Origin: Pseudomonas sp. B6002
GTDB taxonomy: Bacteria > Pseudomonadota > Gammaproteobacteria > Pseudomonadales > Pseudomonadaceae
Assembly: GCF_013385985.1 (NCBI RefSeq)
Contig: NZ_JACAOY010000033.1
Location: 1-43,053, forward strand
DNA: 43,053 bases
Direction of reading: 5' to 3'
Below the pieces are notes generated by a model. It did not search any database, was not told where the DNA came from, and was given only the letters and a program-made list of their open reading frames with translations. Numbering within the stretch: the first letter of the stretch is position 1; each line of letters starts with the position of its first letter. The translations under genes and the position numbers were made by a program. Below, one piece after another: positions 10,274 through 18,385 of this stretch.

Positions 10274-10315
10274 ACTAGTGAGACGTTCCTACTTGGTAAA
10301 ACCGGAAAAGAAATT

Positions 10316-11968
10316 TCAAGCCGGCTCCATTTCGTGCACCACCTGGCCTGCACTCAGGCGCACCAACTGGTCGGCGATGTCGAAATAACGGTCGTCGTGG
10401 CTGATGACGATGATGGTTTTACCCAGGCGCTTGAGGTCCGGCAGCAGCTCGGTATAGAAAATGCGGCGGAAGGCCGGGTCCTGGTCGGCAGCCCATTCGT
10501 CGAACACCAGCACCGGGCGTTCTTCGAGCCAGGCGTTGACCAGGGCCAGGCGCTTGCGTTGGCCGGTGGACAGGTCGGTGGTGCTGAATACGCCGTCCTT
10601 GACGCTGACCTTGTGCGCGATCTCCAGGCGTTCGAGGTACTTGGTCGCGCTGTCCAGCGACTGGGTGGCGCTGCCCTGCACCAGGTCATCGAACAGGTAA
10701 TAGTCGGCGAACACGGTGGTGAACAACTGGCGATAGTCATCGCGCACCGGGTCGGTCACGGTTTCGCCGTTGAGGCGGATCTCCCCGGATTGCGGCTGAT
10801 AGAGACCCAGCAGCAGCTTGATCAGGGTGGTCTTGCCGCAACCGTTCTCACCGACGATAAACACGATGTCGCCCTGCTTGATGCTCAGGTTGATCGGCCC
10901 CAGGTGGAACGGCTCGCTGCCTTCGACCGGCGGCGGGCTGTAGCGCACATTGTGCAGCTCCAGGCTTTGCACCAGAGGGTTGGGCGCTTCGGAGTTGTCC
11001 ATCAGCAAATGGGGCTCGGGGGAAGAGAAGCGATCGGCCAGCTCGGTGATACGCCCGAACGCAATGCGCGCCTTGCCGATGATCGGCAGGTAACCCACCA
11101 CGTGTTCCAGCGGGCCTTTCATATACAGCAGCACCAGTACGAAACCGGTGATCACCGCCGGGTCCGGGTTGGGGCTGTAGGCCTGCATCGCCAGGGCCAG
11201 GCCGATCACCACAAAGAACAGCATCGAGCCAAAGGTCTTGGCCACGATATAGATGTTGACCGAGCGCACCTGGATGTCGCTGATCTGGTCGGCGGTTTCC
11301 TGGATGCGGTGGGTGTTCATGCGATAGCGGCGTGGGCGGTGGATGCGCAGCTCCTTGGCGCCCGAAGCGATTGCCGAGTAGTAGCGTTGCAGTTCGTCCT
11401 CCAGGTCGCGGGCCTCGTCGAAACCGCGGATGCCCTTATGCCCCGCGATGAACTGCACGCTGCTGCCGATGACAATGGCCACGATCATCATCAGGAACAT
11501 CGGCACCGAGAGGTACGCCAGGTAACCCAGGCAACCCAGGGTGACGGTGGTGGCGATGGCCAGCGGCGTGAACGCAAACGAGAAGTCGCTGATGGTGTCG
11601 ACGTCGTGGGTCAGCACCGGGATCAGGCGGTGGGAGCGGTAGCGCTCGATCTGCTCGATCGGTGCCGACAGCACTTTTTCACCCAGTTCCTTGCGCAGCG
11701 CCGCGATGATGCGTTGGCCCACGTAGTTGGTGCCGATGTCGGACACGATCGAGCTGGTCAGGGCAAGCACACACAGGGCGGCAAAGGTCAGCACCACGCC
11801 CTGGGTCATGCCGGTGGAGGAGTGCAGGGCATTGTTGATGGTGGCCAGCAGAAACGTGATGGCCAGGCCGCCCGCCATGCCCAGGGCAACGGAGACCGTC
11901 ACGATGGTACGAAAGGGTCTGAGCAATGCGAGCAGACCGTTGAAGGCGCCGCGCTTGGGGTCAGTCAT
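10316..11968 (-). CDS. pvdE: Pyoverdine precursor ABC exporter PvdE
   Basis: PvdE is an inner-membrane ABC exporter of the cyclic-peptide export family (transmembrane and ATPase parts fused). It moves the acylated ferribactin precursor to the periplasm for maturation. The N-terminal half has several hydrophobic spans (for example IVTVSVALGMAGGLAITFLL and MFLMMIVAIVIGSSVQFI). The ATPase half shows Walker A GENGCGKTTL, signature LSTGQRKRLAL, Walker B VLVFDEWAADQDP and an H-loop ISHDD. The start at 11968 gives 550 residues, close to the P. aeruginosa protein. An in-frame Met 13 codons upstream is possible but would leave only a very short leader behind the PvdS box. The gene is divergent from pvdF and is followed by fpvA on the same strand. 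It is the only export gene in the window; no lipopeptide exporter is present. Confidence 0.94.
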   Translation of the reverse strand: MTDPKRGAFNGLLALLRPFRTIVTVSVALGMAGGLAITFLLATINNALHSSTGMTQGVVLTFAALCVLALTSSIVSDIGTNYVGQRIIAALRKELGEKVLSAPIEQIERYRSHRLIPVLTHDVDTISDFSFAFTPLAIATTVTLGCLGYLAYLSVPMFLMMIVAIVIGSSVQFIAGHKGIRGFDEARDLEDELQRYYSAIASGAKELRIHRPRRYRMNTHRIQETADQISDIQVRSVNIYIVAKTFGSMLFFVVIGLALAMQAYSPNPDPAVITGFVLVLLYMKGPLEHVVGYLPIIGKARIAFGRITELADRFSSPEPHLLMDNSEAPNPLVQSLELHNVRYSPPPVEGSEPFHLGPINLSIKQGDIVFIVGENGCGKTTLIKLLLGLYQPQSGEIRLNGETVTDPVRDDYRQLFTTVFADYYLFDDLVQGSATQSLDSATKYLERLEIAHKVSVKDGVFSTTDLSTGQRKRLALVNAWLEERPVLVFDEWAADQDPAFRRIFYTELLPDLKRLGKTIIVISHDDRYFDIADQLVRLSAGQVVHEMEPA

Positions 11969-12026
11969 AAATACATCCCGGAGAGTGAAAAATGGGGCTG
12001 GGCACACAGACCCTTACCCATGACAA

Positions 12027-12050
12027 ACGAAGCGCCGGGGCGAGTATTTA
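12027..12050 (-). promoter_or_regulatory. PvdS (iron-starvation sigma) box for pvdE
   Basis: On the minus strand the sequence is TAAAT, 16 bases, CGT, the exact spacing of PvdS-dependent promoters. The -10 triplet lies about 59 bases upstream of the pvdE start codon. It predicts expression under low iron through PvdS. Confidence 0.85.
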
Positions 12051-12081
12051 GCGCGGTGTGCCAAGTGGTGGCGGTGGCGGA

Positions 12082-12105
12082 TAAATCCACGGGGGGCTGG
12101 TTCGT
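12082..12105 (+). promoter_or_regulatory. PvdS (iron-starvation sigma) box for pvdF
   Basis: TAAAT at 12082-12086, 16 bases, then CGT at 12103-12105. It faces away from the pvdE box, with 31 bases between the two. Transcription should begin just downstream of 12105. This excludes the in-frame ATG at 12108 as the pvdF start and supports 12168. Confidence 0.85.
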
Positions 12106-12167
12106 TCTTGTTCTGTAGGCGCACGTGCATCAAGGCCGTGCGCAGTCCATCCAGCGAGAGCGAAACA

Positions 12168-12995
12168 ATGACGAAAAAGAACCTGGTGTATGTCTGGTCC
12201 CTGAGAAATGCCGCCGCCGACAAGGCCGGGCAGCCAGTGGCCTACAAGGACCACGAGCGCTACATGAAGTCGGTGCTGGAGTTTCTGGTGGGGTCGCTCA
12301 ACGACACGCCGCTGGGCCAGGCCTACAACCTGGTGGGTGTGGTCTACGACGATGACGAACAGAACCCGCGCGACCAGCAGTTGGTCAAGGACTATGGCTT
12401 CGCCTACCAGCAGGGCCGCCAGTGGCTGTACCCCGCCGACCTTCGCGTGCAGGGCAACCTGGTCAACGACCTCCTGTTGAGCGTGCCGTCCACCTACCGC
12501 CGCTTGCCGCGTGGCAGCGCCGAGCATATCGCCGGCAAACAGGATTTCGAACGTCGCCTGTACGACACCCTGGTGGAGTTGAAGGCCGACATCGTGGTGC
12601 TGGATGGCTTGCTGGTGATCCTCGACGAGCTGGTACGCCCGGGCGCGCCGTTTGCGCGACGCATCATGAACATCCACCCGGGCATCACCCGTATCGAATC
12701 GCCTTACGAGCGTCGCGGCGCGTACGCCACCTGGAACGCTTTGTACGGCGCACGTGGCCAGGCGGTGGTGGACTGGGCCACCAAGGAAACCAAACCGTGC
12801 GAACCGCTATACCTCACCGGCGCCTCGTTCCACTACGTGGACAACGGCATCGACTCCGGCGAAGTGTTCCACGACGTGCTGAAAACCGAGATTTCCCCGG
12901 AAGACACCATCCTCGAACTGCGCTGGAACAACTTCAATAACAGCCTGTTCCCGGCGCTGCACGAAGGTTTGGAGCTACTCGCCAAACAGGCCTGA
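12168..12995 (+). CDS. pvdF: N5-hydroxyornithine formyltransferase PvdF
   Basis: PvdF transfers a formyl group from N10-formyltetrahydrofolate to N5-hydroxyornithine, giving the formyl-hydroxyornithine that pyoverdine synthetases load as an iron-binding residue. The product is 275 residues, the same length as I recall for P. aeruginosa PvdF. It carries the formyltransferase signature: MNIHPGIT (active-site Asn and His) and HYVDNGIDSGE (catalytic Asp). The start at 12168 (MTKKNLVYVW) is preceded by a GAGAG purine run. A longer frame opens at 12108 but lies only three bases past the PvdS -10 triplet. The gene is divergent from pvdE, has its own PvdS box, and is convergent with pvdO across a REPIN. 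Confidence 0.93.
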   Translation: MTKKNLVYVWSLRNAAADKAGQPVAYKDHERYMKSVLEFLVGSLNDTPLGQAYNLVGVVYDDDEQNPRDQQLVKDYGFAYQQGRQWLYPADLRVQGNLVNDLLLSVPSTYRRLPRGSAEHIAGKQDFERRLYDTLVELKADIVVLDGLLVILDELVRPGAPFARRIMNIHPGITRIESPYERRGAYATWNALYGARGQAVVDWATKETKPCEPLYLTGASFHYVDNGIDSGEVFHDVLKTEISPEDTILELRWNNFNNSLFPALHEGLELLAKQA

Positions 12996-13008
12996 ACAAT
13001 CCCATCCC

Positions 13009-13074
13009 TGTAGGAGCCGGCTTGCCGGCGATGGCGTCAGTGAGATCGCCATCGCCGGCAAGCCGGCTCCTGCA
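13009..13074. repeat. REPIN hairpin between convergent pvdF and pvdO
   Basis: Two 28-base arms (13009-13036 and 13047-13074) are reverse complements with one mismatch, separated by a 10-base loop. The core GGAGCCGGCTTGCCGGCGAT is typical of P. fluorescens REP sequences. It fills most of the 90-base gap between two convergent stop codons. A stable RNA hairpin is expected from either strand, so it may protect or end both transcripts. There is no T run, so it is not a classical terminator. Confidence 0.85.
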
Positions 13075-13085
13075 GGGGGAGGTGT

Positions 13086-13958
13086 TTACAGTTCGCGCAC
13101 TACCCGAAACCCGATCCAATCCCCCCGCGTCTGCGGGTAGATGTTGTTGCGGTTGCCCGAGCGCGAGAAGACCGGCGCCTCGCCCCAGTCGTTGCCACGG
13201 ATGATGTAGAGCTCACAGTTCTGCTCCGTCCAGGCACTGCCATCGGTTGGCGCGCCGACATAATTCGCGTGGTAGCAGTCGGCAACCCGCTCATACACGT
13301 TGCCATGCATGTCGTACATGCCAAACGCGTTCGGCGGGTAGCTGCCCACGGGGGATGAGTAGCTATAGCCGTCCGCCGGCCCATAGGTGTTGGCGTGTTC
13401 GGCGATGCTGTAGCCCTTGCCCGCATCAAACGGGAAGGGGAACGGCCCCTTGGTGCCTGCGCGTGCGGCGTATTCACGCTGGGCTTCGCTGACCATCTGG
13501 TACTTTTGGCCGGTCTTTTTCGACAGCCAGGCCACGTAGTTCTTTATGTCGTCCATGTCCATGCACACCGCCGGCTGACGTGGCCCCTGGGGGTAGCGCG
13601 GCTTGCTGGCGATGCATTCGCGGCCCGGGCGCGTGTCGCCATCGGCGATCTTGACCCCGGTCTGGCGCACATAGCTGTCCCATTCGCCCGCAGTGACGTG
13701 GAAGCGGCTCATGGCAAACGGCTTGGCGAAGGTCACTTCGTGCATCGGGCCTTCGTCGGGCTCGCGGCCGACTTCGTCTTCCGGGGTGCCCATGGTGAAG
13801 GTGCCGGCAGGCAGCACCACCATTTCCGGGCAGTCCTTGCAGTCCTTGAACACTTTGCCTGGCTGCGGGGTGGCGGCCTGGGCCAGGCCGGGCAACAGCG
13901 CGCCACACAAGGCGGTCAGCGCCAGGGCCGTGAGGGGTTTGAGTCGGGATGGAATCAT
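13086..13958 (-). CDS. pvdO: PvdO, periplasmic FGE-like pyoverdine maturation protein
   Basis: PvdO belongs to the formylglycine-generating-enzyme (FGE-sulfatase) fold family. It is reported to act late in pyoverdine maturation, in the oxidation of dihydropyoverdine to the final chromophore. The 290-residue product has a cleavable signal peptide (LTALALTALCGALLPGLAQA), placing it in the periplasm. FGE-like stretches follow: PAGTFTMGTPEDE near the N-terminus, FGMYDMHGNVYE in the middle, and RGDWIGFRVVREL at the C-terminus. The canonical GNVWEW motif reads GNVYERV here. It is the last gene of pvdM-pvdN-pvdO, 30 bases after pvdN, and should be transcribed from the PvdS box upstream of pvdM. Confidence 0.93.
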   Translation of the reverse strand: MIPSRLKPLTALALTALCGALLPGLAQAATPQPGKVFKDCKDCPEMVVLPAGTFTMGTPEDEVGREPDEGPMHEVTFAKPFAMSRFHVTAGEWDSYVRQTGVKIADGDTRPGRECIASKPRYPQGPRQPAVCMDMDDIKNYVAWLSKKTGQKYQMVSEAQREYAARAGTKGPFPFPFDAGKGYSIAEHANTYGPADGYSYSSPVGSYPPNAFGMYDMHGNVYERVADCYHANYVGAPTDGSAWTEQNCELYIIRGNDWGEAPVFSRSGNRNNIYPQTRGDWIGFRVVREL

Positions 13959-13988
13959 GTGGGCATCTCGTTCAAAGGGAAGGGGAGG

Positions 13989-15257
13989 TCACAACACTTG
14001 GCTCAGCAAGGTCATGAAGCGCTGGATCTCATCCGAGTTGTTCAGCAGGCCGGGGGCGGTACGGATCACCGGGCCGACATCGCGACTCACGGCGTCGATC
14101 ACCACGCGGTTTTTCATCATGTGCTCCACCACCGCGTCGCTGTCCTGGCCCTTGACCCGGAAGAACGTAAAGCCGGCCGATAACTCGGGGCTACGCGGGG
14201 TGACCAGCTCGATGTTCGGCCGCGCCAGCAACTCGCTCTTGAGTTCAGTGTTAAGTTCATGGATGCGTGCCTGCACCTGCGGCTTGCCCAGTTGCAGGTG
14301 CAGCTTGAAGGCCTCGTCCGCCGCCCAGCGATGCTCGAACGCGTGGTAGCCGCCCGGGGTCATGGTGGTGGCGAAGTTGGTGTCCTCGGAGAAGGTCGGC
14401 ACCATCGGCGTGACGTATTTGTTCTCGCTGTCTCGGGCGCAGACCAGGCCGGTGCCGCGCGGGCCGAACATCCACTTGTGGGTGCCGGCAATAAAGAAGT
14501 CGCAGTGCATGTCCGGGAAATCGAGGTTTTCCACGCCAAAGCCATGCACGCCATCGACCACATAGAGGATGCGGTCCTTTTCGTCGCGATTGCGGTTGAG
14601 TGCCTGCACCAGCTTGCCGATCTCGCCGATCGGCAGCTTTACGCCGCTGCCGGACTGCACCCAGGTCATGCCCAGTACCCGCGTATTGGGGCGGATGCTG
14701 CGCTGGATAGTGCCCAGCACTTCATCGGCGGACATGTGTTGGGTGTCTTCGAACAGCGTGATCCGGCGCACCTGTGTGCCTTCCTTGGCCACACGAAAAT
14801 CCAGCACGTTCTGGGTGGCGTAGTGCTCGTGAACCGTGGTGAGGATTTCCTGGTCGGGGCGCACTTTGATCCCGCCATAAATCATCGCCAGGCCTTCGGA
14901 GGTGCTGCCAGTGAGGGCGATCTGCGGCGGTTTGGCGTTCAGGTAGCGACCCGCCCATTCACGCACCTGGCCTTCGCGTTTCCAGGTTTCTTCCAGGCCC
15001 CAATCCATCGCCAGCCCAGGGTTGCGGTCGATTTGCAGGCGATAGCGCTCGATGGCCTCACGCACCGGCTTGGGATGCGAGGCCACCAGGAAGTTGGAGA
15101 AATGCAGGTAGCTCGGGTCCTGGTTGAACAGTTGCTTGAGCCCCGTCCATGGGGAGCTTGCTGCCAGGCTCGGCGCGGCGGCCAATGCCTGCGGGAGCAA
15201 CGGCAGGCTGGCGGCGAATACGCCGGCCTGCTTGAGAAATGTACGGCGGTCGGTCAT
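13989..15257 (-). CDS. pvdN: PvdN, periplasmic PLP-dependent enzyme of pyoverdine side-chain modification
   Basis: PvdN is a fold-type I, aminotransferase-class-V-like PLP enzyme acting in the periplasm. It is known to convert the chromophore's glutamate side chain to the succinamide form; it is not needed to make the chromophore itself. The 422-residue product starts with a twin-arginine signal (DRRTFLKQAG followed by a hydrophobic run ending in QALAA), consistent with export of a folded cofactor protein. The PLP lysine is expected in AGTHKWMFGPRGTG, and DGVHGFG supplies the Asp that contacts the cofactor. The gene lies 19 bases after pvdM and 30 bases before pvdO on the same strand. Confidence 0.93.
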   Translation of the reverse strand: MTDRRTFLKQAGVFAASLPLLPQALAAAPSLAASSPWTGLKQLFNQDPSYLHFSNFLVASHPKPVREAIERYRLQIDRNPGLAMDWGLEETWKREGQVREWAGRYLNAKPPQIALTGSTSEGLAMIYGGIKVRPDQEILTTVHEHYATQNVLDFRVAKEGTQVRRITLFEDTQHMSADEVLGTIQRSIRPNTRVLGMTWVQSGSGVKLPIGEIGKLVQALNRNRDEKDRILYVVDGVHGFGVENLDFPDMHCDFFIAGTHKWMFGPRGTGLVCARDSENKYVTPMVPTFSEDTNFATTMTPGGYHAFEHRWAADEAFKLHLQLGKPQVQARIHELNTELKSELLARPNIELVTPRSPELSAGFTFFRVKGQDSDAVVEHMMKNRVVIDAVSRDVGPVIRTAPGLLNNSDEIQRFMTLLSQVL

Positions 15258-15276
15258 GGACTCACTTCATGGGTGA

Positions 15277-16626
15277 TTAGCGATTGGCCAAGGGTTTGGC
15301 GGCTTTTTGTACCTGGTCCCACACCCGCAGGAAGTTGCCTCCCCACAGCTTGGCGATGTCCGCTTCGGAGTAGCCGCGCTGGATCAGTTCGGCGGTGACG
15401 TTGCGCACCTCGCCGACGTTCTCCCAGCCCTGTATGCCGCCGCCGTCGTTGAAGTCCGACGCGATGCCGACATGATCGATGCCGATCTTGCGCACGGTGT
15501 AGTCGATGGCATCGCCCCAGTCCTTGAGGGTGGCCTTGGGTTCCTCTTCCAGAATGCCGTACAGGCCCTGGGCATACTGGCCGAACTTCTGCTCCGGCCA
15601 GGCCGCGATGATTGCGTCGCCGGGCATCAGGGCCATGGCCAGGTTGGGCAGGGGAGGCAGGTCAAACCGTGCGCGCAGGGCATTGAGCTTGTCCTGGGTC
15701 GGCTGGCTCAGCGGGCGCAGGTAGGCCGGGAAGCCCACGACCTGCACCACGCCGCCGCTGTTCTTGATCAGTTGCAGTTCTTTGTCGCTGAGGTTGCGCG
15801 GAATATCCACCGACGCACGCGGCGCCGAGTGTGAGGCGATCATCGGTGTGCGGCTCAACTGCGCCACTTGCTCCAGCGCCTTGGTCGACATCTGCGACAC
15901 ATCAATGATCACGCCCAGGTCGTTCAGGCGGTGCACCGCTTGCTTGCCGATCTCCGACAGGCCTTCAAGGGCGTCGGTGGAGTCATTGAAGAACGGCAGC
16001 GGGCGCGACGAATCGGACCACGCGTTATTGCCGATATAGCTGAAGCCGAACATGCGCATGCCGCGCGCCGTCCACAGGTCCAGTTGGTTCAGGTCATTTC
16101 CCAACGGGTAGGCATTGAGCATGCTGATAAAGATCGCGAACTTGCCCTCGCCATGCAGGCGACGGAAATCGTCCGGCGTATAGGCAATGCCGACCTGGTT
16201 GGGGAAGTCGCGCACCATGCCGGAGATGATCTTGTAGCGCACCTCCTGCTCGTGGCGGGCCTCCTCGACAAAACCGTCGGTGGGCTTGTGCGGGGCGTTG
16301 GGGCCGTTCCAGATCTCCGGCCAGCCGAAGATCGTCAGGGCGGCGCCCGACAAGCGCCCGCGTGCCGCCTTGGCCAGGTCGAACTGACCGTTGCCGTCCT
16401 TGTCGGCCTCGTTGTCGGCGGTGCCGAAATCCAGGGGCACGGTGATGTGGCTGTCGAATGACAGCAGCCGGTCCTGCATTTCATTGGCCTGCTTGATCAC
16501 CGCCAGCGGGTAGCCGGCATTGCCACGGAACCAGTGGTCCCAGGCCAGGAAGCCTGCGCCGGCACCGATGGCCAATGCCAGTGGCAGGCCGATGTACAGC
16601 GCCTTTTTCGAACGTGGTTTTGTCAT
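15277..16626 (-). CDS. pvdM: PvdM, membrane-anchored dipeptidase-like pyoverdine maturation protein
   Basis: PvdM resembles membrane (renal) dipeptidases, peptidase family M19. In fluorescent pseudomonads it is reported to be required for PvdP to oxidise ferribactin in the periplasm. A basic N-terminus (TKPRSKK) and one hydrophobic span (about residues 10-30) suggest an anchor or signal. Family-like sites are FDSHIT (usual form DxHND), IIDVSQMS, ASHSAPRA and ASDFND. The first site has Thr where the zinc-binding Asp is expected, so dipeptidase activity is doubtful. I prefer the ATG at 16626 because GAG then sits six bases upstream. The ATG at 16632 in the same frame would abut it, and a database may list that start. 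First gene of pvdMNO, with a PvdS box at 16667-16690. Confidence 0.92.
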   Translation of the reverse strand: MTKPRSKKALYIGLPLALAIGAGAGFLAWDHWFRGNAGYPLAVIKQANEMQDRLLSFDSHITVPLDFGTADNEADKDGNGQFDLAKAARGRLSGAALTIFGWPEIWNGPNAPHKPTDGFVEEARHEQEVRYKIISGMVRDFPNQVGIAYTPDDFRRLHGEGKFAIFISMLNAYPLGNDLNQLDLWTARGMRMFGFSYIGNNAWSDSSRPLPFFNDSTDALEGLSEIGKQAVHRLNDLGVIIDVSQMSTKALEQVAQLSRTPMIASHSAPRASVDIPRNLSDKELQLIKNSGGVVQVVGFPAYLRPLSQPTQDKLNALRARFDLPPLPNLAMALMPGDAIIAAWPEQKFGQYAQGLYGILEEEPKATLKDWGDAIDYTVRKIGIDHVGIASDFNDGGGIQGWENVGEVRNVTAELIQRGYSEADIAKLWGGNFLRVWDQVQKAAKPLANR

Positions 16627-16666
16627 TGCCATCTCAGTCAGTTGAGGCCTTTGCTATCAGGGAAGA

Positions 16667-16690
16667 ACGAGCGATGGCGGGGGAAATTTA
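16667..16690 (-). promoter_or_regulatory. PvdS (iron-starvation sigma) box for pvdMNO
   Basis: On the minus strand: TAAAT, 16 bases, CGT. It is followed by a short leader of about 35-40 bases to the pvdM start. It should drive the three-gene pvdM-pvdN-pvdO operon. Confidence 0.85.
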
Positions 16691-16709
16691 GGTGGCGGCG
16701 CCACGCCGG

Positions 16710-16733
16710 TAAATTTCCCGTGGCTGCAAACGT
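16710..16733 (+). promoter_or_regulatory. PvdS (iron-starvation sigma) box for pvdP
   Basis: TAAAT at 16710-16714, 16 bases, CGT at 16731-16733, with the pvdP start 35 bases downstream. It is divergent from the pvdM box with 19 bases between them. Confidence 0.85.
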
Positions 16734-16768
16734 TCTAGCTCTGATTAAGCCGTTTCCTAAGGTAGACA

Positions 16769-18385
16769 ATGACGATCTCTCGACGTGGGTTCATCGCAGG
16801 CCTGGCGCTGACCGGCGCTGCCGTGCCGGCGGCCCTTTATGCCCATCGCGAGCTGACGCGTGAAGAATTCCCGATCACCCCTGGCGAGGCCACGGTGGAC
16901 CTGGCCGATACCGACGGCCAGCACCTGGCGAACACCCTGCGCGGCGTCTGGAGCCTGCGCCTGGAAGGGCATGACGCCGGGCTCAAGGGGCTGCCGTTGG
17001 AAGGCCTGGAGCTGCTGCTCGACATCGCCCCCCGTGGCCGTGGCCTGCGGGGCTACCTGGACACAGCCGCCAACCTGCGCGCCGAAGGCGAGCCGCGTTA
17101 CCGCGTGCTGGGTGACCTGCTGACCGGCGACGGCGCCGTGCTGTATTGGCGGCTGATCGACCGTGACGCCGTCGGTGGCGTGCCGGCCTATGAATTCAAG
17201 ATGACCCTCGACGAAGTCTGGAGCGGGTTTGGCAATGCCGGCAGCGGCACCCTCAGCGGGCAGATCCTCAACCTTGATCGCCCGTTGGCCTTGACCGAGC
17301 GTGACAACCGCTTCATCGCCCACAAACAGCTGTTCCCCGAAGCCCGCGAGCGAATCGGCCTAAATCCGACCCTGCTGGCCTGGCTGATCGCCCCCGAACA
17401 TCGCCTGTTCCACCAGCTGTGGCACGCCACCCGCGACCAATGGCACAAGCTGTCCGAAGACAAACGGGAAGCCCTGCGCGGCATCGGCTGGCAGCCCGGG
17501 CCGCGCGGCCAGGAGCGCGACGCACGGGGCAAGCGCAAGGACCGCAACGGCTCGGGCATCGACTTCTTCTTCATGCACCGCCACATGCTCGGTACGGCGC
17601 GCTCCATGCAGGACCTGCCGTCGTGGCCGCAATTCCCTGAGCCCCAGCCGGCGCTGGAACGTGACCGCCTGGGCTTCGTGCGCTACTTCGACAACAGCGA
17701 CGGCTTTGCCTTGCCGCCCACCTGGTCGGCGCCAAACGACGCGGACTACACACAATGGGTCAGCGATATCAAGGCCGCCGAGACCTACCACAGCAATTTC
17801 CAGGTGTGGGAATCCCAATACCGCGACCCGCGCTACCTGGCCAAGCTGACTCTGGGCCAGTTGGGGTCGGAGATGGAGCTGGGTCTGCACGACTGGTTGC
17901 ACATGCGCTGGGCCTCCGTGCCCCGTGACCCGTCCAACGGCGGCCCGGTGCCGTTTGCCCGCGACCCCGCCGACTTTGCCGCCCGCTGGTACGCGGCCGA
18001 GAACGACTTCCTCGGCGACCCGTTTTCCTCCCATGTAAACCCGGTGTTCTGGCACTTCCACGGCTGGATCGACGACCGTGTCGAAGACTGGTTTCGTGCC
18101 CATGAGCGCTTCAACCCGGGCGAGGTCAGCCGGCTGGAAGTCAACGGCGTGGCCTGGTTCGCCCCGGGCCGTTGGGTGGAAGTGGCAGACCCCTGGCTGG
18201 GCCCGGACACCCACGGCTGCAGCACCACGCCCGGGTTGCAGGTGGGCAAGTCGATGGAGATGGACCCGGAGGTCATGAAGCTGGCTCTGCGCATTACCTT
18301 TGGTGCGGATGAAGACGTGCTCAAGGGCTTGTTCAAGCGCGTGCCGAAACGGCCGTGGTATGCACGCAACTTGAAGCTCAAGTGA
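16769..18385 (+). CDS. pvdP: PvdP, periplasmic tyrosinase of pyoverdine chromophore formation
   Basis: PvdP is a copper tyrosinase that oxidises the D-Tyr/diaminobutyrate part of ferribactin, starting formation of the dihydroxyquinoline chromophore in the periplasm. The 538-residue protein begins with a twin-arginine signal (SRRGFIAGLALTGAA). Copper-site histidines are visible in EHRLFHQLWHATRDQWH, in GLHDWLHMRW, and in the tyrosinase CuB-like NPVFWHFHGWID. The C-terminal tail KRPWYARNLKLK carries a Tyr at residue 531. In the P. aeruginosa enzyme a C-terminal lid tyrosine covers the copper site, and this one is placed to do the same. A ribosome site AAGG lies six bases upstream of the ATG at 16769. 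It is divergent from pvdMNO with its own PvdS box. In P. aeruginosa the next genes encode the PvdRT-OpmQ exporter; here lipopeptide synthetases follow. Confidence 0.94.
   Translation: MTISRRGFIAGLALTGAAVPAALYAHRELTREEFPITPGEATVDLADTDGQHLANTLRGVWSLRLEGHDAGLKGLPLEGLELLLDIAPRGRGLRGYLDTAANLRAEGEPRYRVLGDLLTGDGAVLYWRLIDRDAVGGVPAYEFKMTLDEVWSGFGNAGSGTLSGQILNLDRPLALTERDNRFIAHKQLFPEARERIGLNPTLLAWLIAPEHRLFHQLWHATRDQWHKLSEDKREALRGIGWQPGPRGQERDARGKRKDRNGSGIDFFFMHRHMLGTARSMQDLPSWPQFPEPQPALERDRLGFVRYFDNSDGFALPPTWSAPNDADYTQWVSDIKAAETYHSNFQVWESQYRDPRYLAKLTLGQLGSEMELGLHDWLHMRWASVPRDPSNGGPVPFARDPADFAARWYAAENDFLGDPFSSHVNPVFWHFHGWIDDRVEDWFRAHERFNPGEVSRLEVNGVAWFAPGRWVEVADPWLGPDTHGCSTTPGLQVGKSMEMDPEVMKLALRITFGADEDVLKGLFKRVPKRPWYARNLKLK

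Noticed and set aside
10281-10285. CGTCT as the -10 of a defined FpvI promoter for fpvA
   Set aside because: No recognisable -35 lies at the expected distance, so I did not annotate it as a promoter on its own.
10253-12118. Plus-strand open frame of 621 codons opposite pvdE
   Set aside because: It is antisense to a clear ABC exporter, has no recognisable domain, and is rich in His/Gln/Val as shadow frames are here.
12108-12167. Longer pvdF start at ATG 12108
   Set aside because: It lies three bases after the PvdS -10 triplet, before or at the expected transcript start. The product from 12168 has the normal family length and N-terminus.
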